The position numbers and the translations under genes are program-made. From contig NZ_RBWU01000005.1 of assembly GCF_003634705.1 (NCBI RefSeq), forward strand, positions 124,001-188,000: a stretch of 64,000 nt of DNA, in the 5' to 3' direction. The notes under the pieces are model-generated. The model searched no databases, was not told the DNA's origin, and saw only the letters and a list, made by a program, of their open reading frames with translations. This stretch comes from Actinomadura pelletieri DSM 43383. Its GTDB lineage: Bacteria > Actinomycetota > Actinomycetes > Streptosporangiales > Streptosporangiaceae. This document shows positions 7,588 to 15,975 of the stretch, piece by piece; position 1 is the stretch's first letter, and each line of letters starts with the position of its first letter.

Positions 7588-9528
7588 GTGGCGACAGAGG
7601 CGACCGATGAGCGGCGGACTCCCCCGGCCGCCGGGCCGATGCTCGCGATCGGTGCGGCGGCGGTCGCGCTGGTCGTCCTCGCGCTGGCGGTGCGGCTCGG
7701 CGGGGCGCTCAGCGCCACGGCCGCGCCGGGACTGTCACAGGCGGGGGCGCTGACGAAGGTCGGGCTGTCGGTCGCGAAGCTCGGCGTGAACGTCGCGGCG
7801 GTCCTCACCGTCGGGTGGCTGCTGGTCGCGGCGGTGTTCGTCCGTGCGCCGTCGCCGACGGCACGTCGCTGCCTGCGCGCCGTGTCGCTCACCGCGTCGG
7901 CATGGGCCCTCAGCGCACTCGCGCTGATCGTGTTCACGGTCCTGGACCTGTTCGGCACCGGGGTCGGCGGCGTGACCGCCGGCATGATGCGGACGTTCCT
8001 CATCGAACTGCCGCAGGGCCGGGCGTTGCTGCTCGTCGTCGCGGTCGCGGTCGCGCTGGCGGTCGCGGCGACCCGGCCCTCGGCCGCCGACCACGCCGGA
8101 CATCTCCTGGCGGGCGCGCTCGCCGGGCTGCTGCCGCCGCTGTTCACCGGGCACGCGGCGGACGCGTCCCACCACGCGCTCGCCGTCCACAGCCTGGCCG
8201 CGCACGTCGTCGGGGCGGCGCTGTGGATCGGGGGGCTCGTCGCCCTCGTCACCGTCGCGCCGGACGTGCCCGGCGGGCTGGCACGGCTCGTCGAGCGCTA
8301 CAGCACGCTGGCGCTGGTGTCGTTCACGGTCGTCGCGGTGAGCGGCGCGGTGAACGCGTGGGTGCGGCTCGGCGGTCTCCATCTCGGGTCGCGGTACGGG
8401 GCGCTGGTCGCGGCGAAGCTCGTGGCGCTCGCCGTCCTCGGCGCGCTCGGCCGGTGGCATCGCCGTGTCACGATCCCCGCGCTCGGGGACGGAGCGGGGA
8501 CGCGGGCGTTCGTCCGGCTCGGCGCGGTGGAGATCCTCATCATGGCGGCGACGGTGGCGCTCGCGGCGGGACTGGCCCGCACGCCGCCGCCCGAGAACCC
8601 GCCGGGCACCCTCGACGTCGTCGCGCTGCGCCTCGGCTTCAGGCTGCCCGGCCCGGCGGGTCCCGGCCGCTACCTGGTCGACTGGTGGATCGACCCGCTG
8701 TTCCTCGTGCTGATCGTGACGGGCGCCGTCCTGTACGGGGTGGGCGTGGCACGGGTGCGGGACCGGCCGTGGCGGCGCGTCGTGTCCTGGGCCGCGGGGC
8801 TGCTCGTCCTGCTCCTTGCGACATGCGGGGGGATCTCCCGGTACAGCATGGTCCTGTTCAGCGCGCACGCCGTCCAGCACGTCCTGGTCGGGGTGGTGGC
8901 GCCGCCGCTGCTGCTGTACGGGGCGCCGCTGCGGCTGGCGCTGCGGGCCGTCCGGGGCGAGGGCCCGCAGCTGCTGGCGGGGGTCGCGGGCAGCCGAGCG
9001 ATTCGGGCGTTGACGCATCCGGTCGCCGCGTCCGCGCTGCTCCTGTCGAGCCTCTACGCGTTTCCCGTGTCGCCGCTGTTCGGGGCGTCCCTCGCCAACC
9101 ATGCCCTGCACTCGCTCGCGCTGGTGTGCTTCGTCGTCATCGGCCTGGCGTACTTCCACGGGACGTCCGGGACGCTCCTACCGGCATTCGTCCTGCCGCT
9201 GCACGTGGCCGCCGGGCTGGCGCTGACGCGGGACGGGACCGTCCACGGCGGCTGGTACGAGGACCTCGGCCGCCGCTGGGGCGCGTCACCCCTCGCCGAC
9301 CAGCGGCTGGGCGCACTTCTCCTCTGGACGGTCGCCGCGACCGTCACCGTCGCCGTCCCGCTCGCCGTCACGCTGACGCGGCGTCACTGGCGGGGCAGGC
9401 GGTCCACGACCCGGCTGAGCGCCTCCACGACGGTCGGGTCGTACTCGGCGGCGGAGTCCAGCCTCAGCCGCTCCAGCACGGCGGCGCCGCGGTCGCGGTC
9501 GGCGGAGTCGCCGACCAGGTCGTCGTAG
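7588..9528 (+). CDS. CopD/CtaG fusion membrane protein (cytochrome oxidase assembly/copper)
   Basis: 646 residues with many transmembrane helices. The N-terminal half resembles the CopD copper-transport domain (LAAHVVGAALWIGGLVALV). The C-terminal half resembles the caa3-type oxidase assembly factor CtaG (SMVLFSAHAVQHVLVGVVAPPLLLYGAPLRLAL, with conserved His). Such fusions are common in actinobacteria and are thought to deliver copper to the respiratory oxidase. The GTG at 7588 is chosen for lack of a better upstream site. The last 48 residues are Ser/Arg-rich and lie antisense to the facing HD gene, so the gene has run past its natural end (145-bp convergent overlap). Confidence 0.8.
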   Translation: MATEATDERRTPPAAGPMLAIGAAAVALVVLALAVRLGGALSATAAPGLSQAGALTKVGLSVAKLGVNVAAVLTVGWLLVAAVFVRAPSPTARRCLRAVSLTASAWALSALALIVFTVLDLFGTGVGGVTAGMMRTFLIELPQGRALLLVVAVAVALAVAATRPSAADHAGHLLAGALAGLLPPLFTGHAADASHHALAVHSLAAHVVGAALWIGGLVALVTVAPDVPGGLARLVERYSTLALVSFTVVAVSGAVNAWVRLGGLHLGSRYGALVAAKLVALAVLGALGRWHRRVTIPALGDGAGTRAFVRLGAVEILIMAATVALAAGLARTPPPENPPGTLDVVALRLGFRLPGPAGPGRYLVDWWIDPLFLVLIVTGAVLYGVGVARVRDRPWRRVVSWAAGLLVLLLATCGGISRYSMVLFSAHAVQHVLVGVVAPPLLLYGAPLRLALRAVRGEGPQLLAGVAGSRAIRALTHPVAASALLLSSLYAFPVSPLFGASLANHALHSLALVCFVVIGLAYFHGTSGTLLPAFVLPLHVAAGLALTRDGTVHGGWYEDLGRRWGASPLADQRLGALLLWTVAATVTVAVPLAVTLTRRHWRGRRSTTRLSASTTVGSYSAAESSLSRSSTAAPRSRSAESPTRSS

Positions 9529-10754
9529 GCGTTGGCGACCTTGATGATACGGCCGGCGAGCGGCGGCGGCAGCGGCCTGCTCGCGGCCTCCCCCGTCGTG
9601 TCGTCGGCGACGGGCTCGGCGCCGGGCTCGCGGCCCGTCCGGTACGGATGGGACGAGAGCTGGACGATATGCGCGACCCGGTCCAGCACCCCGGTCTGTT
9701 TGATCACCTCGGCGCCGAGTTCGGCGATGCGCCGCTGCTCGGCCGGGGACGCCAGCACGGTCGCGCCGCCGGGGATCGGATCGCCGAGGGACAGCTGCCC
9801 GATGTCGTGCATGAGCGCCGCGTACTCCAGTTCGAGCAGTTCCTCCTCGGTCATACCGAGTTCGCGTCCCATCGCGACCGCGAGCCGCGACACGCGCCGC
9901 GAGTGGCCCGCCTCGACATAGCCGCCGACCTCGGTGACGCGGGACAGGGCCCGGACGGTCTGCAGGTAGGTGGCGCGGGTGCCGGCGTAGCGGCGGAAGG
10001 CGAACTGCGTCACCAGGATCGGCAGCGTGAAGATCAGCAGCGCGGCCTCGCCCATCGCGGTGGTCGCCACGGCGATCAGCATGGCGGTGGCGCTGGTCGC
10101 CGCGCACAGCGCCATCTTCGCCTCGATCTCGTCGCGCAGCGCGATGCCGAACCGCACCCGGACGGCCTCCGCCCGGATCACCGCGGCGATCAGCACATCG
10201 GTGAAGCAGGAGGCGATCACGACGCTGCTCATGACGGCGAGCAGCAGTTGCCAGGGCAGGTCGAGGGTCAGCACGGGCCGGAAGCACAGCGCCACGAGCG
10301 CGACGGTGAACAGCCGCAGCGCCATCGCGTCGGGGCGCGGCCACCGGCCGACCGCGACATGCGGCAGCGAGCCGACCAGCATGCCGACCGCGGTGACGGC
10401 GACGACCTGGAGGGCCGAGTGGTCGGCGGCGACGACGCCGAGCGGCGCGTCCTCGGGGGCGCCCTCGGGACCGAGGCCGACCAGCAGCGCGTAGCCCAGC
10501 GCCCCGGCTCCGGCGATCGGGGCGACCTCCCGGTTGCCGGGCATGACCATCCGGAACAGCTCGCCGAGCGCGATCAGCACCCCGAAGATGATCGCGACGT
10601 CCGGCTGGCGCAGACCGGCGGCCGCGACCTGCGCGAGCGCGACGACGACGAACAGCCCGACGGTGGCGATCAGCAGTAGCTGGCCGGTGTCGATCGGCTG
10701 CCATACGGCCCGCTCCCGGACCTGGCTCTCACCGCTCATGGGGGCGCCGTTCAC
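9384..10754 (-). CDS. Membrane HD-domain protein, divergent HD-GYP partner
   Basis: 456 residues: about seven N-terminal transmembrane helices, then a metal-phosphohydrolase HD domain (GHSRRVSRLAVAMG near 290 and MHDIGQLSLGD near 325). The HHE...GYP signature of true HD-GYP proteins is replaced by SSHPYRTG, so cyclic-di-GMP hydrolysis cannot be assumed. It starts with GTG on a GTGA overlap with the upstream HD-GYP gene; an internal ATG 15 bp later is an alternative. Its 3' end overlaps the CtaG-like gene by 145 bp. It probably partners the canonical enzyme. Confidence 0.8.
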   Translation of the reverse strand: MNGAPMSGESQVRERAVWQPIDTGQLLLIATVGLFVVVALAQVAAAGLRQPDVAIIFGVLIALGELFRMVMPGNREVAPIAGAGALGYALLVGLGPEGAPEDAPLGVVAADHSALQVVAVTAVGMLVGSLPHVAVGRWPRPDAMALRLFTVALVALCFRPVLTLDLPWQLLLAVMSSVVIASCFTDVLIAAVIRAEAVRVRFGIALRDEIEAKMALCAATSATAMLIAVATTAMGEAALLIFTLPILVTQFAFRRYAGTRATYLQTVRALSRVTEVGGYVEAGHSRRVSRLAVAMGRELGMTEEELLELEYAALMHDIGQLSLGDPIPGGATVLASPAEQRRIAELGAEVIKQTGVLDRVAHIVQLSSHPYRTGREPGAEPVADDTTGEAASRPLPPPLAGRIIKVANAYDDLVGDSADRDRGAAVLERLRLDSAAEYDPTVVEALSRVVDRLPRQ

Positions 10755-12160
10755 CGCCGCACTTCGTCGCCGGGCCGTTCTCGCGTGGGTGGACGTCCTC
10801 CCCCGCCTCCCGGCTCCTGCCGTTCCTCGTCACCGGCCACGCGCAGGGGCGTGCTCGGGTCGTCGTGGTCCTGCTGGGTGGTCTCGACGATGTCGTCGTC
10901 GGGGAGCACGACGGGACGCGGCGGCTCCCAGCCCTCCCGGTCGAGCGCCCGCAGGAACGCCTCGACCATCGCGGGGTCGAAGTGGTCGCCCATGGAACGG
11001 CGCAGCTCGGCCACGGCCTCGTCGACGCTGCGGGCGGGCCGGTAGGAGCGGGTGGAGGTCATCGAGTCGAACGCGTCGGCGACGGCGATGACCCGGGCGA
11101 ACTCGGGGATCTCGTCGCCCGCGAGGCCCATGGGGTAGCCGCGGCCGTTCATCTTCTCGTGGTGGTGCATGATCCCGGCGAGCGCCTCGTCCAGGAACCC
11201 GATCTCCCGGACGATCTGCAGCCCGCGCATCGGGTGCAGCTGGATCGCGGCGAACTCCTCCTCGGTCATCGGACCGTTCTTCTGGAGCACCTTGGTGGGC
11301 ACGCCGAGCTTGCCGACGTCGTGCAGCATCCCGGCGTAGCGGATCGCCTCGACCCGGTCGGCGCGCATCCCGATCTCCTGCGCGATCATCACCGAGCCGC
11401 GGGAGACGCGTTCGGAGTGGCCGCGGGTGTAGTAGTCCTTGGTCTCGACGGCCTGGCACAGCGCGGCGAGGGTGGCGGCGTGGGCCTGCTGCTGCACGTA
11501 CGCCTGGTCCATCGCCCACCGGGCGATGAGCAGCGGCAGCAGCACGAGCACGGCGGCGAACGGCCCGACGCGCGGCCACAGCCCGGCGATCAGCAGGCCG
11601 ACCATGCCGTAGCCGAGGTAGCCGACCGACAGCTGCCCGTACTCGTGCAGCAGCTCGCGCGGCTTGACCTGCCGGCTGAGCAGCAGGACCCCGGCCATCA
11701 GCGTCAGGTTGACGACGACGAAGGTGACGAGGGCGCCGAGGAACGGGCCGATGACGTTCTCGACCCAGCGGATCTGCCCGGGGTCGAAGCGGTCGCCGCC
11801 GAGGAGGTTGAAGACCGTTCCCGCGACGAAGCCGCTGAGGGCGAGCTGCGCGCCGTTGAAGACGCGTTTGACCGGTGCGAAGAACCGCTGGCCGGTGACC
11901 ACGGCGCAGATGCCGAGCAGCGCCGCGCCGGCGGCGCCGAACAGCACGACGGAGGCCAGGCTGGCGGCGAAGCTCATCGACACCCGGGCCCGGGCGACGT
12001 TCAGCCGGGCGGGCGCGGAGTCGCAGACGAGGAACAGCAGGGCCAGCACGGCGAGTTCGGCCCAGTCGATGTCCGTGAAGGACGACGTCGCGATCAGTCC
12101 GGTCGCGAGTGCGACCACGCCACTGACGTACGCCCAGGCAGCGAGAGGTAGTCCACGCAT
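10751..12160 (-). CDS. Membrane HD-GYP domain phosphodiesterase
   Basis: 469 residues: a transmembrane N-terminal half (roughly 8 helices to about 215), then a complete HD-GYP domain. Visible are His248 in GHSERVSRGS, the HD pair at 280-281 (HDVGKLGVP), HHHEKMNGRGYP at 332-343, and DAFDSMTSTRSYR. The family cleaves cyclic-di-GMP to pGpG or GMP. The ATG at 12160 follows GAGGGGG; a longer frame to 12283 has no ribosome site. It heads a two-gene operon and has a long leader holding a small ORF. The C-terminal tail is charged and low complexity. Confidence 0.88.
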   Translation of the reverse strand: MRGLPLAAWAYVSGVVALATGLIATSSFTDIDWAELAVLALLFLVCDSAPARLNVARARVSMSFAASLASVVLFGAAGAALLGICAVVTGQRFFAPVKRVFNGAQLALSGFVAGTVFNLLGGDRFDPGQIRWVENVIGPFLGALVTFVVVNLTLMAGVLLLSRQVKPRELLHEYGQLSVGYLGYGMVGLLIAGLWPRVGPFAAVLVLLPLLIARWAMDQAYVQQQAHAATLAALCQAVETKDYYTRGHSERVSRGSVMIAQEIGMRADRVEAIRYAGMLHDVGKLGVPTKVLQKNGPMTEEEFAAIQLHPMRGLQIVREIGFLDEALAGIMHHHEKMNGRGYPMGLAGDEIPEFARVIAVADAFDSMTSTRSYRPARSVDEAVAELRRSMGDHFDPAMVEAFLRALDREGWEPPRPVVLPDDDIVETTQQDHDDPSTPLRVAGDEERQEPGGGGGRPPTRERPGDEVRR

Positions 12161-12308
12161 TGCCGCCCCCTCGGGGAGTGAACGCCTTTCCTCCGGCGTC
12201 TCCGCGACGGCGCGGCCTGCGCGGGCGCGGCCGGTGCGGGGTCGCCGGAAACGAAAGGTGTTCGGTGACGAAAGGCGGGCCACCGGGCGGAACGCGTGCC
12301 TACCGGCA

Positions 12309-12401
12309 CTACACCCAGGACACGCCCTCGGGCATCATCAGCGACGACGCCGAGGCGCTCCGGCGCCGGACGGTCTCCGCCGGCGTCACGCGCTTGAGCA
12401 T
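12309..12401 (-). CDS. Small ORF, 30 codons, in the HD-GYP leader
   Basis: ATG at 12401, stop TAG at 12309-12311, protein starting MLKRVTPAETVRRR and ending MMPEGVSWV. A very strong purine-rich ribosome site (GGGGAGG and AAGGAG) lies 2-14 nt upstream. Every sense codon ends in G or C, as in the neighbouring genes. This is good evidence for translation. It lies 148 bp before the HD-GYP start on the same strand, so it may be a leader peptide or a free small protein. No family recognised. Confidence 0.6.
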   Translation of the reverse strand: MLKRVTPAETVRRRSASASSLMMPEGVSWV

Positions 12402-12487
12402 GGCTCCTTGCCTCCCCCCGCGAACCGGGCCGTCCGGCCTCGCGGCCGGTCACCGGGACCGGGACGGTCCAGGCTTCCGGCCGTGCA

Positions 12488-12511
12488 CATACCCCGGAAT
12501 TCCCGGGTATG
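12488..12511. promoter_or_regulatory. 24-bp near-perfect palindrome, candidate operator
   Basis: CATACCC...GGGTATG around a central GGAATTCC; 11 of 12 positions pair. It lies about 87 bp upstream of the small ORF start and 330 bp upstream of the HD-GYP start, where a promoter would be expected. The bound regulator is unknown. Confidence 0.45.
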
Positions 12512-12757
12512 CACATGCTCCCGTCGCTGATTTCGGCTCAAGCCTAACGCGGACCGGCAAGGTCACACAGGCATGCACGAAAACGTGAACGAAGCGTGAA
12601 CCAATCGTCACGTGTTGTGATCATTTGTTCGGCAGGAATACGGGTTACGTATGCGCACCATATCCCGGGGCAGCGGAAATCATGTGCAAATGCAATAGCA
12701 ACTGACAGCGCATCGGGACGAGGTTACGAAACGACAACATCCGGCATTAGGGGGTAT
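12512..12757. other. AT-richer noncoding stretch downstream of the epimerase
   Basis: About 245 bases without a supported gene, visibly less GC-rich than the surroundings. It holds TCAC/GTGA half sites (12608-12620) and several GTGAAC words. It lies between the 3' end of the epimerase gene and the leader of the HD-GYP operon, so it probably contains upstream promoter elements. No terminator hairpin was recognised. Confidence 0.4.
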
Positions 12758-13687
12758 TCAGCCGCGCGCCTCGGCGTTGCGCTCCCGCGCCCACGCGACC
12801 GTCGCGGCGAGACCGTCCCGCAACCCGACCTTCGGCTCCCAGCCGAGCGCCTCGCGCGTGCGTCGCGGATCGATGGACATCGCGGGGAGGTCGCCGAGCC
12901 GGGGCGGCGCGAACTCCGGGTCGTCGGGGGCGCCGGCCGCCTCGGCGACCAGCGTGTGCAGGTCACGGTCGGTGGTCTGCACACCGGTGCCGACGTTGAG
13001 GCGGCGCCCGCCGCCCCCGCCCTCGGCGGCGCGGGCGAACGCGTCCACCACGTCCAGCACGTACACGTAGTCGCGGGTCTGGGTGCCGTCGCCGTAGACG
13101 CGGGTGGGACGGCCGGACAGCAGCGCGTCGGTGAAGATCGAGATGACGCCCGCCTCACCGTCGGGCGTCTGTCTCGGCCCGTACACGTTCGCCAGCGTCA
13201 GCGTCGTGTGGTCGATGCCGTGCAGGGTCGTGTACATCCCCGCGTAGATCTCGCCGGACACCTTCGACGCCGCGTACGGCGAAGCGGGCCGCAGCTCGGC
13301 GTCCGGCGGGACGGGCAGCGCGTCCGGCACCCCGTACACCGCGCAACTGGAGGTGAACACGACCTTGCGCGCGCCCGCCGCCCGCGCCGCCTCCAGGACG
13401 TTCGCCGTCCCGACCACGTTGGTCCGCGCGTCATGAAGCGGGTCGGCGACGCTGGCCCGCACGCTGACCTGCGCCGCCAGATGGCAGATCACCTCGGGCC
13501 GCCGCGCCGCCGCCTTCTCGACGAGGGTCGGGTCGGTGACGTCCGTCTCCCACAGCTCCACGCCGGGGCGCACGTTCCGGCCGGACGACAGATCGTCCAC
13601 GCCGATGACCTCGTGGCCGTCGGCGACGAGCCGGTCGACGAGATGGGACCCGATGAAACCGGCGGCGCCGGTGACGAGTGCGAGCAC
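12758..13687 (-). CDS. NAD-dependent sugar epimerase/dehydratase (GalE-like)
   Basis: 309 residues of the extended short-chain dehydrogenase family. Rossmann motif TGAAGFIG is at 6-13; SSCAVYG and the catalytic YAASK follow in the middle; NVYGPRQ and the late DYVYVLDVV typify UDP-glucose 4-epimerase relatives. It should act on a nucleotide sugar bound with NAD; the substrate cannot be read from sequence. It lies 22 bp downstream of rsrA on the same strand and may be transcribed with sigR-rsrA. Confidence 0.85.
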   Translation of the reverse strand: MLALVTGAAGFIGSHLVDRLVADGHEVIGVDDLSSGRNVRPGVELWETDVTDPTLVEKAAARRPEVICHLAAQVSVRASVADPLHDARTNVVGTANVLEAARAAGARKVVFTSSCAVYGVPDALPVPPDAELRPASPYAASKVSGEIYAGMYTTLHGIDHTTLTLANVYGPRQTPDGEAGVISIFTDALLSGRPTRVYGDGTQTRDYVYVLDVVDAFARAAEGGGGGRRLNVGTGVQTTDRDLHTLVAEAAGAPDDPEFAPPRLGDLPAMSIDPRRTREALGWEPKVGLRDGLAATVAWARERNAEARG

Positions 13688-13709
13688 CCGCGAAACGATA
13701 CCGGGGCGC

Positions 13710-14012
13710 TCAGCCGCCCGCGGACCCGGTCTTCTCGGCGCCTCCGGACGCCTTGATCTCGCCGCAGATCTCCTCGATGCGGCCGAGCACCTTGGCGCGC
13801 AGGTCGGTGGGCGCCGACTCGCAGCCGCAGGACTTGTTCACCAGTTTCTTGACGGCCTCTTCGAGCCCGTACTCGCGCAGGCACGGCCCGCACTCGTCCA
13901 GGTGCTGGCGCACCTCGCCGCAGCCGCCCTGGTCGAGCTCGCCGTCAAGATAGGTGTAGACCCGTGCCAGGACCTCGTCGCACGGGGTCTCATGGTGGTT
14001 GCCACAGCTCAT
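13710..14012 (-). CDS. rsrA: Zinc-binding anti-sigma factor RsrA
   Basis: 100 residues with the ZAS motif HLDECGPC (His37, Cys41, Cys44) and the further cysteines Cys3, Cys11, Cys31, Cys62 and Cys64. RsrA holds SigR inactive under reducing conditions. Oxidation forms a disulfide, releases zinc and frees the sigma factor. The gene lies downstream of sigR, as in Streptomyces, separated here by a 140-bp spacer with short tandem repeats. A GGGTGAGTGAGCC ribosome site precedes the ATG. Confidence 0.95.
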   Translation of the reverse strand: MSCGNHHETPCDEVLARVYTYLDGELDQGGCGEVRQHLDECGPCLREYGLEEAVKKLVNKSCGCESAPTDLRAKVLGRIEEICGEIKASGGAEKTGSAGG

Positions 14013-14100
14013 GGCTCACTCACCCTTCTCGCACACCGCGCCATGGCAGGGCACGATGTCCGGCGTCACAGTGTCCGGCTTCACGGTGTCCGGCATCGCG

Positions 14101-14160
14101 ACCACGCTCGTCGAAACCACGCTCGTCGAAACCACGCTCGTCGAAACCGCGCTCATCGGG
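14101..14160. repeat. 15-bp tandem repeat in the sigR-rsrA spacer
   Basis: Three identical copies of ACCACGCTCGTCGAA (14101-14145) followed by a degenerate fourth that runs into the 3' end of sigR. The unit is five codons long, but no in-frame link to rsrA exists. It widens a spacer that I would expect to be short, and may reflect slippage. Confidence 0.75.
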
Positions 14161-14905
14161 ACCCCCCGCTCGCCCGCGTGAGGCCCCTCTCTTCAGCGTA
14201 GTCCTCCAGCATGACGCGCAGCTGCCGTCTTCCGCGATGCAGTCGCGACATCACCGTGCCGATGGGCGTGCCCATGATCTCGGCGATCTCCTTGTAGGCG
14301 AAGCCCTCGACGTCGGCGAGGTAGACGGCGATGCGGAACTCCTCGGGCAGTTCCTGCAGCGCCCGCTTGACGTCCGTGTCGGGCAGGTGCTCCAGTGCCT
14401 CCGACTCGGCGGACTTCAGCCCGCTGGAGGTGTGCGACTCCGCGCGGGCGATCTGCCAGTCCTCGATGTCCTCGGTGGCGGCCTGCTGCGGCTGTCGCTG
14501 CTTCTTGCGGTAGGAGTTGATGAACGTGTTGGTCAGGATTCGGTAGAGCCACGCCTTGAGGTTGGTGCCTTCCTTGAACTGGTGGAAGGACGCGAACGCC
14601 TTGGCGAAGGTCTCCTGGACGAGATCCTCGGCGTCCGCGGGGTTGCGCGTCATGCGCAGCGCGGCCGAATACAGCTGGTCCAAGAACGGGAGCACGTCGC
14701 GCTGGAACCGTTCCTGACGCTGCTCCACGGTTTCCGTGGTGCCCGGTACCTGACCCACCTCCTCGGCTGTGGCGCCCTTGGCCCCGACTAGGCCCGTGGC
14801 GTCGTATCCCACAGACGATATCGGTCCGCGCGGCATGCCGAGGCGGGCGGGTGCCCGCGCGGCGTCGCGCGCCGTCCGCTGCTGATCGGCAACGGCTGTG
14901 GTCAT
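14153..14905 (-). CDS. sigR: Thiol-stress ECF sigma factor SigR (SigH)
   Basis: 250 residues with sigma region 2 (PADAEDLVQETFAKAF and the AWLYRILTNTFINSYR helix) and region 4 (LPEEFRIAVYLADVEGFAYKEIAEIMGTPIGTVMSRLHRGR). This is the oxidative/thiol stress sigma factor, released from RsrA by disulfide stress. The ATG at 14905 gives an N-terminal extension of about 60 residues; a shorter form starting within this extension is possible, as reported for Streptomyces SigR. Its own SigR-type promoter lies directly upstream, so it is positively autoregulated. Confidence 0.95.
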   Translation of the reverse strand: MTTAVADQQRTARDAARAPARLGMPRGPISSVGYDATGLVGAKGATAEEVGQVPGTTETVEQRQERFQRDVLPFLDQLYSAALRMTRNPADAEDLVQETFAKAFASFHQFKEGTNLKAWLYRILTNTFINSYRKKQRQPQQAATEDIEDWQIARAESHTSSGLKSAESEALEHLPDTDVKRALQELPEEFRIAVYLADVEGFAYKEIAEIMGTPIGTVMSRLHRGRRQLRVMLEDYAEERGLTRASGGSR

Positions 14906-14943
14906 CGGTGTGCACCTCCGCTGTACTCCCTGTGCGTCGGTGC

Positions 14944-14969
14944 AACACCGCTACATCGCCGCCGATTCC
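14944..14969 (-). promoter_or_regulatory. Perfect SigR-type promoter of sigR
   Basis: On the minus strand GGAAT (14969-14965), exactly 18 nt, then GTT (14946-14944). This is the published SigR consensus GGAAT-N18-GTT. Transcription would begin near 14936, about 30 nt before the ATG at 14905. It supports autoregulation of the sigR operon. Confidence 0.85.
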
Positions 14970-15083
14970 CCGTCAGGGAGTGACGAAAAGAACAGGCGTC
15001 CGCGCCCTCGTCGTGTACGGAGGGTGCTGATCACCGCGGAACGGGGAAGGACGAGACGTATACGGCGAGAACAGGAGCAAACG

Positions 15084-15860
15084 GTGCATCCGGTGCTTCC
15101 GGCGCAACCTTCCGAGCCCACCATCGCCAGTCTGCGTGACACCGACGGGGACTCCCTGGCGCGCTACTGGAGGTTCTACTGGGCGGTCGCGGCCGCCCAG
15201 CTGGCCCGCTGGCTCCCGCGCGGCCCGTCCCGCGTGCTGGACGTCTCGGGCGGGCGCTGTGCCGCCCAGGCCGCCGCGGCCGGACACACCGTCCTCGAGG
15301 TGCGCGATCCGGGCGAGACATCGGAACCCGGACGGCCCGCGCAGGGCACCGCGATCCCGATCATCGGCGACACCGGCACGCTCGGCTTCCTCGCCGACGG
15401 CACCATGGACGCCGTCATCGCCGAGAACCGCGTGCTGTCCCGGCACCTGGCCACGGAGACGACGATCGCCGAGATCGCCCGCGTCCTGCGTCCCGGCGGC
15501 CGTGTCCTGCTCTGCGTCGACTCCCTCACCCTCGGCATGGCGCTGCTCGCCGAACGGAACTACTGGGCGCACCTGTCCGACCTGCCGAGCGCGGAGGTCT
15601 GCCTCGTCCCCTGGCCGGACGGGACGATCACGCGTTCCTTCTCCGCCCACCAGCTCCGCGAACTCCTCGCCGACGCGGGCCTAGAGGTCGAGTGGATCAG
15701 GCCCCGCACGGTGCTGTCCCCCTCGACCGTCGAGCATGTCCTCGCCCAGCGGCCCCGCGCCCTCGGGAGACTCGTCCGCACCGAACTCAACGCCCCGGCC
15801 TCGGACGAGTCCCTCGGCATGGGCCTGCTCGCGAGCGCCGTCCGCCGCGCGTCACCGTGA
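15084..15860 (+). CDS. Class I SAM-dependent methyltransferase-like protein
   Basis: 258 residues. The N-terminal half has the Rossmann-like layout of class I methyltransferases: a strand VLDVSGG (a degenerate glycine motif), an acidic strand near DTGTLGFLADGTMDAVIAENRVL, and the post-motif IARVLRPGGRVLLCVDS. The GTG at 15084 is chosen for the AGGAG 6 nt upstream. The substrate is unknown. Motif I lacks the usual GxGxG, so catalysis is likely but not certain. Its stop is embedded in the first unit of a tandem repeat shared with the facing gene. Confidence 0.7.
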   Translation: MHPVLPAQPSEPTIASLRDTDGDSLARYWRFYWAVAAAQLARWLPRGPSRVLDVSGGRCAAQAAAAGHTVLEVRDPGETSEPGRPAQGTAIPIIGDTGTLGFLADGTMDAVIAENRVLSRHLATETTIAEIARVLRPGGRVLLCVDSLTLGMALLAERNYWAHLSDLPSAEVCLVPWPDGTITRSFSAHQLRELLADAGLEVEWIRPRTVLSPSTVEHVLAQRPRALGRLVRTELNAPASDESLGMGLLASAVRRASP

Positions 15861-15975
15861 GTCGCGGGTCACCGTGAGTCGCGGGTCACCGTGAGTCGCG
15901 GGTCACCGTGAGTCGCGGGTCACCGTGAGTCGCGGGTCACCGTGAGTTGCGGGTCACCGTGAGTTGCGCGTCGCC
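15857..15975. repeat. 17-bp tandem repeat spanning two convergent stop codons
   Basis: Six units of GTGAGTCGCGGGTCACC (the sixth carries one change) from 15857 to 15958, plus a degenerate seventh. Each unit contains the small inverted repeat TCACcGTGA. The array starts at the methyltransferase stop and runs into the last codon and stop of the DksA-like gene, so both 3' ends are made of repeat sequence. Confidence 0.9.

Noticed and set aside
12608..12620. BldD-like site (TCAC...GTGA) upstream of the HD-GYP operon
   Set aside because: Only the outer arms fit; the central bases do not match the BldD consensus.
15857..15975. CRISPR-like array
   Set aside because: Units are 17 bp with no spacers; it is a simple tandem repeat.
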